DNA of 11,563 nt from Piscirickettsiaceae bacterium (GTDB lineage: Bacteria; Pseudomonadota; Gammaproteobacteria; Nitrosococcales; Methylophagaceae), in assembly GCA_018646825.1 (NCBI GenBank), contig JABGUA010000076.1, positions 1-11,563 of the forward strand, given 5' to 3'. Position 1 is the stretch's first letter, and every line of letters begins with the position of its first letter. Shown in pieces: positions 1 through 5,465 of this stretch. The position numbers were made by a program, and so were the translations under genes. Below the pieces are notes generated by a model. That model saw nothing but the letters and a program-made list of their open reading frames with translations, ran no database searches and was not told the origin of the DNA.

Positions 1-584
1 AGTTTAAGGTACTGATTGCGGCGGTGGTGTTGTCGATTAACCCTTAGAAACATCGGTGGTTGTTGATTATTTGCTTCTAGGATTGTTTGCCAACTTGTGG
101 GCCAATCGGTTTTGATTTGCTGGATAAGCCAGTCAGGGTGCGCAAAGCGACCACACTCATTTTCTAGGACTTTATTATCTAATTCAGATTGATTTCTTTG
201 GTAGTTTCGAAGGCTGGCGTTGATAAGCCCTTTTGCCCATGGCTTACCTAATGCGGCACAGGCATTAACGGTTTCGGATAAGGCGGCATGCTCAGGTAAG
301 CGCATTGCGCGTAGCTGGTATAGCCCGCAGAGTAAAAGGGCATTGATGTCACTGTCTTTTGTTTTAAGTGGTTTAGAGAGGAGCTGATCAGCAAGTGCTT
401 GTAGTTGGGGATGCCAACGTAAAACGCCATAACAGAGTTGTTGGCAAAAGCTGGTTTCATTATCTGGCAATGCAGCCTGAGCAGTTTTTAAGATGCCATT
501 TAGAGAGTGGTGGTGTCGGAGAACATCACTAATGACTTTTGCTGCTGCAGCGCGTGCTGTTTTTATGGGTTTAGCTTTAGCCAA
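1..584 (-). CDS. rsmB: 16S rRNA (cytosine-967-C5)-methyltransferase RsmB, N-terminal part (runs off left edge)
   Basis: RsmB (Sun/Fmu) uses S-adenosylmethionine to methylate C967 of 16S rRNA. I translated the minus strand by hand. The frame stays open from the TTG at 584 to the window edge, giving about 194 residues of a protein usually near 430. The visible part is the NusB-like RNA-binding domain, with stretches typical of the family: CQQLCYGVLRW, LLLCGLYQLRAMRLPEHAAL, ETVNAC, KGLINASLRNYQR and EANNQQPPMFLRVNR, all matching the E. coli protein closely. The catalytic methyltransferase domain with its two cysteines lies outside the window. An in-frame TAG ends at 594, so no start further upstream is possible, and no ATG or GTG occurs early in the frame. 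TTG at 582-584 is preceded by TAGG with 8 nt spacing. The gene overlaps the end of fmt by 8 bp, suggesting translational coupling. Identity is very likely; the start is likely. Confidence 0.93.
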   Translation of the reverse strand, partial: MAKAKPIKTARAAAAKVISDVLRHHHSLNGILKTAQAALPDNETSFCQQLCYGVLRWHPQLQALADQLLSKPLKTKDSDINALLLCGLYQLRAMRLPEHAALSETVNACAALGKPWAKGLINASLRNYQRNQSELDNKVLENECGRFAHPDWLIQQIKTDWPTSWQTILEANNQQPPMFLRVNRQHHRRNQYLK

Positions 585-1506
585 AGTGCTGACCTATTGA
601 GAGTGAGTTTGCGTTTAGGAAGTCATTGATGGCCATTGCTCGCTTACCGGGTGCCTGTACTTCAGTGATTCTTAATGTTCCCTGGCCACACGCAATATCA
701 ATACCAGACTTATTGATGTCAATGATTTCGCCAGGCGTGGCACTTTGTCTTTCCCCAATATCGATGGCAGACCAGATACGCAGTGTTTTTTCTTTCCATT
801 GTGTTTGGGCAATTGGCCATGGGTTAAAGGCATTTATCTGACGTGCAATACTACTGGCACTTTGTTGCCAGTTTATGTTTGCTTCTGCTTTTTGTAATTT
901 AGCAGCATAGGTACTGTCAACGTCATTTTGTGGCTTGGCTTTATTTTGTCGTTCGACAATATTTGGCAGCGAATTTATGAGGGTGTCAGCACCTAACTCA
1001 GCTAAACGGTCATGCAGCTGTTGGGTTGTTTCAGTGTCACGAATTGGACAAGATGCCCTAGTAATAACTGGCCCGGTATCTAAACCTGCTTCCATTTGCA
1101 TTATGCAAATGCCGGTTTCAGCGTCGCCAGCAAGAATGGCGCGTTGAATTGGGGCGGCGCCGCGCCAGCGCGGGAGCAGAGAGGCATGAATATTGATGCA
1201 ACCCAGTGCCGGAGTATCGAGCACTGTTTGTGGTAATAATAGTCCGTAAGCGACAACGATCATTAAATCTGCTTGGTAGTTAGCTAATTTATCGCGATCT
1301 GCTTGTTCTTTGAAATTAATCGGTTGCTCGACAGCGAGATTGTGATCTAGCGCGATTTGTTTGACGGGGCTAGCAGTTAATTTACGGCCTCGGCCCGCGG
1401 GCCGATCTGGTTGGGTATAAACGGCACAAACGGTGTGCTCAGTCTTGAGCAATTCTGTCAGTGTTTTAGCTGCAAATTCTGGTGTACCAGCAAAAATAAT
1501 GCGCAT
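577..1506 (-). CDS. fmt: Methionyl-tRNA formyltransferase
   Basis: Transfers a formyl group from 10-formyltetrahydrofolate to Met-tRNAfMet to make the initiator tRNA; a cytosolic enzyme. The product has 309 residues, close to E. coli Fmt (315). The N-terminal formyltransferase domain begins MRIIFAGTPEFA. The tRNA-contacting loop DRPAGRGRK is at about 34-42. The catalytic trio is present: Asn105 and His107 in CINIHASLLPRWRGAAPIQR, and Asp143 in GLDTGPV. A C-terminal tRNA-binding domain includes NAFNPWPIAQT. It starts 6 nt after the def stop and has no strong Shine-Dalgarno site, so translation probably depends on coupling to def. Its 3' end overlaps rsmB by 8 bp. Nothing is missing or broken. 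Confidence 0.98.
   Translation of the reverse strand: MRIIFAGTPEFAAKTLTELLKTEHTVCAVYTQPDRPAGRGRKLTASPVKQIALDHNLAVEQPINFKEQADRDKLANYQADLMIVVAYGLLLPQTVLDTPALGCINIHASLLPRWRGAAPIQRAILAGDAETGICIMQMEAGLDTGPVITRASCPIRDTETTQQLHDRLAELGADTLINSLPNIVERQNKAKPQNDVDSTYAAKLQKAEANINWQQSASSIARQINAFNPWPIAQTQWKEKTLRIWSAIDIGERQSATPGEIIDINKSGIDIACGQGTLRITEVQAPGKRAMAINDFLNANSLSIGQHFG
593..596 (-). promoter_or_regulatory. Ribosome binding site deciding the rsmB TTG start
   Basis: On the minus strand TAGG lies 8 nt before the TTG at 584-582, inside the last codons of fmt. The same frame has a TAG stop overlapping this site, so the TTG is the first usable start. Confidence 0.55.
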
Positions 1507-1512
1507 TGGGGA

Positions 1513-2016
1513 TTAACTTTGTTGTTTTTGTTGTTTTTCGAGACGTTTTTTAATGCGTTGGCGTTTTAGATTGCTAAGGTAATCAACAAAGAGTTTGCCA
1601 TCGAGGTGATCGATTTCATGTTGAATGCAGGTAGCGAGCAGGTCGTCAGCATCTAGTTCAAACGGCTTTCCGTTGCGATCAAGTGCGGTGACACGCACAG
1701 TATCGGCGCGAGTGACAACTTCATAAGAATCGGGCACAGATAAACAGCCTTCCTCATGCTCGCGCTCACCTTGTTTTTGGGCAATTTCAGGGTTTATGAA
1801 GATGTAAGGCTCAGTCATATCTTGAGAAATATCGATAACAATGAGCCTTTTTTGGACATTAATCTGCGTCGCTGCTAATCCAATGCCTGGTGCGTCATAC
1901 ATCGTTTCTAACATGTCGTCGGCTAGCTGACGAATATCATCAGTGACTTTTGTGATCGCTGTGGCTTTTTTGCGTAAGCGCGGATCTGGGAAATGGAGTA
2001 TTTGTCTTAAAGCCAT
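1513..2016 (-). CDS. def: Peptide deformylase
   Basis: Removes the formyl group from the N-terminal methionine of nascent proteins, using a metal (normally Fe2+) at the ribosome exit. The 167-residue product matches the family length (E. coli 169). All three signature motifs are intact: GIGLAATQ at 44-51, EGCLS with metal ligand Cys91, and QHEIDH at 132-137 with ligands His133 and His137 and catalytic Glu134. The tail, roughly from residue 151, is basic and glutamine-rich, as expected for the C-terminal helix that contacts the ribosome. The ATG is preceded by AGG at 2025-2027 (minus strand) with 8 nt spacing. It is first in the def-fmt-rsmB operon, pairing the enzyme that adds the formyl group with the one that removes it. 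Confidence 0.98.
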   Translation of the reverse strand: MALRQILHFPDPRLRKKATAITKVTDDIRQLADDMLETMYDAPGIGLAATQINVQKRLIVIDISQDMTEPYIFINPEIAQKQGEREHEEGCLSVPDSYEVVTRADTVRVTALDRNGKPFELDADDLLATCIQHEIDHLDGKLFVDYLSNLKRQRIKKRLEKQQKQQS

Positions 2017-2057
2017 AGTAATAACCTGAGCATTTTTCTATAGTTGGTTTAGTGACT

Positions 2058-2086
2058 ATTGTAGCAAGGCATTGTGGGAGAGTGAA
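2058..2086 (-). promoter_or_regulatory. Probable sigma-70 promoter of the def-fmt-rsmB operon
   Basis: On the minus strand TTCACT (2086-2081) is followed after 17 nt by TACAAT (2063-2058). The -10 is preceded by TGC, giving an extended -10 element. The predicted transcript would start near 2051, leaving about a 35-nt leader before def. It lies downstream of the cytochrome gene terminator, so the operon can be transcribed independently of that gene. Assigned by eye from consensus. Confidence 0.5.
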
Positions 2087-2103
2087 AAGTCTAAAGAACC
2101 ACA

Positions 2104-2130
2104 AATAAAAAAGCGGCCAGAAAGCCGCCT
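2104..2130 (-). terminator. Rho-independent terminator of the cytochrome c gene
   Basis: Read on the minus strand, AGGCGGC (2130-2124), loop TTTCTG, then GCCGCTT (2117-2111) form a 7-bp stem with one G-U pair. It runs directly into a T-rich tract of six T, then ATTT. It begins 21 nt past the cytochrome stop codon, a classical intrinsic terminator geometry. Confidence 0.88.
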
Positions 2131-2151
2131 TGATATGGTTTTTCTTTATGC

Positions 2152-2469
2152 TTATTTCATTGCTGCGTAATAAGCCGCTAAGTCAGCAATATCTTGTTCA
2201 GATAGGTTTGTTGCTTGACCTGTCATGATGGCAGACATTCCACCGGTGCGTTGATTGTCTTTGTATGCTTGCATTGAAGAAACTAGGTAAGCTTCGTTTT
2301 GGCCAGCAAGGCTTGGATATACTGGTACTGCTGCGATACCGTTTACGCCATGGCATGCAGCACAACTTGCTGCTTTTGCTTGGCCTGCAGCTGCATCACC
2401 TGCTGCCATCGCTACATTAGTACCGAAAAGTGCAGCTAGACCTAGGAATGTGTAAGCAATGTGTTTCAT
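2152..2469 (-). CDS. Small periplasmic class I cytochrome c (c553 / single-domain c4-like)
   Basis: A soluble electron carrier exported to the periplasm, where haem is attached. The 105-residue precursor has a Sec signal peptide at about 1-22, with cleavage expected after VAMA or AMAA. The single haem motif CAACH at 36-40 supplies the two thioether cysteines and axial His40. The sixth ligand is probably Met78 or Met82 in the GGMSAIM stretch. The sequence around YPSLAGQNEAYLVSSMQAYK and the C-terminal helix DIADLAAYYAAM resembles one half of a cytochrome c4. A good Shine-Dalgarno site, GGAG, lies 6 nt before the ATG. It is a monocistronic unit with its own promoter and terminator, placed between def and the tsaP-like gene. 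The redox partner cannot be told from the neighbours. Confidence 0.92.
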   Translation of the reverse strand: MKHIAYTFLGLAALFGTNVAMAAGDAAAGQAKAASCAACHGVNGIAAVPVYPSLAGQNEAYLVSSMQAYKDNQRTGGMSAIMTGQATNLSEQDIADLAAYYAAMK

Positions 2470-2701
2470 CTAAATCTCCATTTGATTGTGTGGATATTAT
2501 AATTAGGATGTCAGATTATAACATGCAAAATGCTGGGTATAATTTTTAATTACATCACTATTCCCAAGTAGGACAAGGAAGAAGCGGTCATAGTTCACAC
2601 TATTTATAGTTTATATTTGCGATAGCGTTAAATTGCGTTTAGGCTTATGTTTCAAAGAGGTTTGCGTTGGCCTTATTTTGCTTTAGGTTGAGGATTTATC
2701 A
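2470..2701. other. Divergent intergenic region between the cytochrome c and tsaP-like genes
   Basis: This AT-rich, 232-bp stretch has no credible ORF. It carries the cytochrome promoter on the minus strand. For the plus strand, a perfect TATAAT at 2538-2543 is a candidate -10 with only a weak -35 (TTATAA, 3 of 6 positions), and TTCACA at 2594-2599 resembles a -35 but has no -10 at the right distance. The tsaP-like ribosome site TGAGGA lies at 2689-2694, 7 nt before the ATG. TTGCGTT occurs twice (2633 and 2662), without clear meaning. The plus-strand start site is not settled. Confidence 0.5.
2515..2523 (-). promoter_or_regulatory. Probable extended -10 promoter of the cytochrome c gene
   Basis: On the minus strand TGT (2523-2521) directly precedes a perfect TATAAT (2520-2515). 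No good -35 box is seen at 16-18 nt, which fits an extended -10 promoter. A second perfect TATAAT on the same strand at 2501-2496 lacks a TG extension or a -35 and may be incidental. The predicted leader is about 40 nt. Confidence 0.5.
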
Positions 2702-3736
2702 ATGATGCGTCGTTTCTTTATAAGTTGTTTATTTGTATTGCTGTCATTGCCGTTACTGGCTAAGGCAGATGTGGCTTTAAACCCCGATCATCCGCAGCGT
2801 TATGTGGTGGTAAAGGGTGACACGCTTTGGGACATTTCTGGCTTGTTTTTGAAATACCCTTGGCATTGGCCTGATATTTGGCATGTGAACCATCAGATAG
2901 AGAACCCTCATCTTATTTACCCGGGTGATGTTTTGACGTTAGTTTATCGTGATGGTAAACCCGTTTTGGAATTAACGCGTGGACCTGTGACGTATAAAAT
3001 GTCACCTGAAATGCGTGAGACAGCTTTACAGCAAGCTATACCAACAATACCGCTAGATGCGCTTAGGCCTTTTTTAAGTCGACCTAATGTGGTTGGGGCT
3101 GAAGTATTAGAAGCAGCACCCTACGTGGTTGCTAGTTCTGAAGAGCGATTAATATCAGGAGCCGGTGATAAAGTCTATGTCCGAGGCATTAATGCCGAAG
3201 AAGGAAAGCACTATAGTATCTTCCGTGGCGATAAGGTATATCAGGATCCTGAGACTGATGAAATACTAGGCTATGAAGCAATTTATGTGGCTGATGCTTG
3301 GTTATCGGTTATAGCTGATATCTCCACAGCAGAACTAAGTGAAACAAGTCGTGAAGTATTAATTGGCGATAGATTATTACCCGTTGTTGATGATCAATAT
3401 GAGGCGAATTTTTACCCTCATTTGCCTGGAGATAGCTTTGCAGGACACATTATTTCTGTCTTTGATGGTGTTTCTCAGGTCGGCCAATATCAAGTGGTTG
3501 TCTTGAACCGTGGCGAGCGTGAAGGGCTAGAAGTCGGTCACGCATTATCGGTATACCAAGCGGGGGATGTAGTGAGAGATACTGTCTCAGCGGATCCAAA
3601 AGACTCGGTTACATTGCCTGATGAATATGCGGGTGTTGCATTGGTGTTTAAGACTTTCGAAAAAGTCAGCTACGCGATTGTGATGAAGGCAAACCGTGCG
3701 ATTCACGTTGGAGATAGAGTGAGCGCCGCTAACTAA
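2702..3736 (+). CDS. tsaP: LysM-domain periplasmic protein, TsaP-like (type IV pilus secretin-associated)
   Basis: TsaP homologues (for example PA0020 of Pseudomonas and a Neisseria protein) bind peptidoglycan through LysM and associate with the PilQ secretin of type IV pili. The 344-residue product starts with a Sec signal peptide, probably cleaved after LLAKA at residue 22; no lipobox is present. A single LysM domain spans about 33-81, from YVVVKGDTLWDISGLFL to NPHLIYPGDVLTL. A C-terminal region of about 250 residues, rich in beta-strand patterns and with repeated ExGD/VGD-type turns, fits the FlgT-like domain described for TsaP, though I judge this only by pattern. The spacing to dprA is 17 nt, and the def / LysM / dprA order is the same as in Pseudomonas. 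LysM domains are widespread, so the pilus role is inferred from architecture and synteny; no pil genes lie in this window. Confidence 0.75.
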   Translation: MMRRFFISCLFVLLSLPLLAKADVALNPDHPQRYVVVKGDTLWDISGLFLKYPWHWPDIWHVNHQIENPHLIYPGDVLTLVYRDGKPVLELTRGPVTYKMSPEMRETALQQAIPTIPLDALRPFLSRPNVVGAEVLEAAPYVVASSEERLISGAGDKVYVRGINAEEGKHYSIFRGDKVYQDPETDEILGYEAIYVADAWLSVIADISTAELSETSREVLIGDRLLPVVDDQYEANFYPHLPGDSFAGHIISVFDGVSQVGQYQVVVLNRGEREGLEVGHALSVYQAGDVVRDTVSADPKDSVTLPDEYAGVALVFKTFEKVSYAIVMKANRAIHVGDRVSAAN

Positions 3737-3741
3737 GTAAT

Positions 3742-3746
3742 AAGGA
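3742..3746 (+). promoter_or_regulatory. Ribosome binding site pointing to a CTG start for dprA
   Basis: AAGGA sits 7 nt before CTG at 3754-3756. It is the only good Shine-Dalgarno match between the tsaP-like stop and the conserved DprA coding sequence. The later TTG at 3802 has no such site before it. Confidence 0.6.
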
Positions 3747-3753
3747 TATTGCG

Positions 3754-4869
3754 CTGAAACAATTTTCTGAAAGTCATAAAGAAATAGCATGTTGGCTGGC
3801 CTTGCATCGGATACCCGGTGTGGGGCCAGCTACATTTGCACGGTTGTTAAATCAGTTTTCTAGCCTTCAGGCATTATTTGAGAACCCAAAATTGGCTGAA
3901 GGGATTTCTGAGCGAAGTCGTTCGGCTTTATTGTCACCCGATTGGGATCAAATTGAGCGGGACTTCGCATGGTTTGATGCGCCAGACCGCCATATTGTAA
4001 CGCTACATGATGCGCTATACCCACCTTTGCTAAAGGAAATTGCGGACCCGCCTTCTTTATTGTTTGTGCAAGGTGAGGTATCACTTTTATCGCAATGGCA
4101 GTTAGCTGTTGTCGGTAGCCGTAACCCTTCTCCTTCTGGACGTGATAATGCATTTGAATTCGCGCGTTTTTTAGCAAGTGGTGGGTTGTCGATTACCAGT
4201 GGTTTGGCAATGGGTATTGATGCTGCAGCACATCAAGGGGCGCTGGCCGGACAAGGGAAAACAATTGCAGTCGTTGGCACGGGCTTAGACCGCGTTTATC
4301 CTGCGAAACACCGAGACTTGGCTTATGACATAGCTGAGCGAGGTGCCATTGTGTCCGAGTTTGCGCTTGGTACGTCACCGCGGGCAGAAAATTTCCCTAG
4401 GCGTAATCGTTTGATTAGTGGTTTGTCTTTAGGGACCTTGGTAATAGAGGCGGCAATACAGAGTGGCTCTTTGATTACGGCACGAATGGCATTAGAACAA
4501 GGACGAGAAGTTTTTGCGATTCCAGGTTCAATTCACAATCCTTTAGCTAAGGGCTGTCACCGATTGATTCGGGAAGGGGCGAAATTGGTTGAAACTGCTG
4601 AGGACATTATTGAGGAACTTGGCGCGATAGCGGGAGTCGATAGCGACAGATTTGAAGGTAGTGCTGTTTCAAATGCCGATTTACAGCCAGAAGATCCGGA
4701 TTATCAGGTGTTACTGGCGTGTTTAGGTTATGATCCTATCGAAATAGACAAGCTGATAGCAGAAAGTGGATTGACGGCTGAGATAGTTTCATCCATGCTG
4801 TTATTACTAGAGCTGGACGGCCAGGTGGCATCATTATCTGGTGGTCGTTATGTCCGGGTTGGTCGTTAA
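3754..4869 (+). CDS. dprA: DNA-processing protein DprA (Smf), probable CTG start
   Basis: DprA binds incoming single-stranded DNA during natural transformation and loads RecA; it acts in the cytosol. From CTG 3754 the product is 371 residues (E. coli Smf 374). An N-terminal helix-hairpin-helix-like segment (HRIPGVGPATFARLL, from about 18) is followed by the Rossmann-type core with GSR at 121-123, SGLAMGID at 149-156, NFPRRNR at 213-219 and SGSLITAR at 237-244. A C-terminal winged-helix-like domain ends GGRYVRVGR. The frame opens at 3733 and contains no ATG, GTG or TTG before TTG 3802. Starting at 3802 would cut off KEIACWLAL, which lines up with EIWLRLM of E. coli, so the earlier CTG with its AAGGA site is preferred. 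Co-transcription with tsaP is likely. Function is certain to family level; the start is likely but unproven. Confidence 0.95.
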   Translation: MKQFSESHKEIACWLALHRIPGVGPATFARLLNQFSSLQALFENPKLAEGISERSRSALLSPDWDQIERDFAWFDAPDRHIVTLHDALYPPLLKEIADPPSLLFVQGEVSLLSQWQLAVVGSRNPSPSGRDNAFEFARFLASGGLSITSGLAMGIDAAAHQGALAGQGKTIAVVGTGLDRVYPAKHRDLAYDIAERGAIVSEFALGTSPRAENFPRRNRLISGLSLGTLVIEAAIQSGSLITARMALEQGREVFAIPGSIHNPLAKGCHRLIREGAKLVETAEDIIEELGAIAGVDSDRFEGSAVSNADLQPEDPDYQVLLACLGYDPIEIDKLIAESGLTAEIVSSMLLLLELDGQVASLSGGRYVRVGR

Positions 4870-4893
4870 AATCAACCAACATAGAGGAATGCA

Positions 4894-5376
4894 ATGAAAG
4901 AAAATGTGATTGATGTATTGCTGTATTTATTCGAGAACTACATTGATAACGACGATGTCGGTCAGCCAGATAAGGCGACGTTAGAAACAGAATTAGAACA
5001 AGTTGGTTTTCCTGAGCTAGAAATTGATAAAGCTTTAGTCTGGCTAGAGAATATGACGGTGATTGCTGAGGAATCGCCTGATGCTAAGCCGGTAGCCCCT
5101 GATTTGACAATGCGTTTTTACGCTGAGGAAGAATTAGAATTATTAAATACAACATGTCGTGGTTATTTGTTGTTTTTGGAACAAGTTGGTGTGCTTGATG
5201 CTGCAACGCGAGAAATCGTTATTGAGCGGGTATTGGCTTTAGATACGGATGAAATTGATTTAGAGCAATTGAAGTGGGTAGTGTTGATGGTGTTATTTTA
5301 TCAGCCGGGCCGTGAAGTTGCTTACGCATGGATGGAAGATTTAGTATTTGAAGATATGGAAGCTGTTATTCATTAG
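4894..5376 (+). CDS. smg: Smg family protein (DUF494)
   Basis: A small, acidic cytosolic protein of unresolved biochemical role, found next to dprA and topA in many gammaproteobacteria. The 160-residue product aligns by eye over its whole length with E. coli Smg (157). Shared stretches include the N-terminal DVLLYLFENYI, CRGYLLFLEQVGVL at about 88-101, REIVIERVLALD and LKWVVLMVLF; it ends in His as E. coli Smg does. AGAGGA lies 5 nt before the ATG, and only 24 nt separate it from dprA, so it probably shares that transcript. No catalytic motif is visible and I assign no reaction. Confidence 0.93.
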   Translation: MKENVIDVLLYLFENYIDNDDVGQPDKATLETELEQVGFPELEIDKALVWLENMTVIAEESPDAKPVAPDLTMRFYAEEELELLNTTCRGYLLFLEQVGVLDAATREIVIERVLALDTDEIDLEQLKWVVLMVLFYQPGREVAYAWMEDLVFEDMEAVIH

Positions 5377-5406
5377 TTTGAATAAAGGTTACATATTTGA
5401 GTGTCA

Positions 5407-5426
5407 CTGCCCGTTCATGCGGGCAG
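5407..5426 (+). other. Perfect 7-bp hairpin between smg and topA
   Basis: CTGCCCG (5407-5413), loop TTCATG, CGGGCAG (5420-5426) form a perfect GC-rich stem 30 nt after the smg stop and 39 nt before topA. It is followed by CGTTGTATT, not a T-run, so it is a poor intrinsic terminator. It could partly attenuate transcription, stabilise an mRNA end or have no role. No convincing promoter for topA was found in this 89-bp gap. Confidence 0.5.
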
Positions 5427-5465
5427 CGTTGTATTAGAAACTGTCATTTTGGTAATTGAAAAGAT

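Noticed and set aside
248..460. A 70-codon minus-strand reading frame starting with ATG.
   Set aside because: It is out of frame inside rsmB, whose own frame gives a clear family match over the same bases.
1390..1405. A 16-bp perfect GC-rich palindrome (TCGGCCCGCGGGCCGA) in AT-rich surroundings.
   Set aside because: It lies within fmt and encodes the conserved DRPAGRGR loop, so the protein sequence largely explains it.
2625..2668. Repeated GCGTT / TTGCGTT words upstream of the tsaP-like gene.
   Set aside because: Short, unevenly spaced (10 and 29 bp apart) and not paired with a promoter; too weak to call an operator array.
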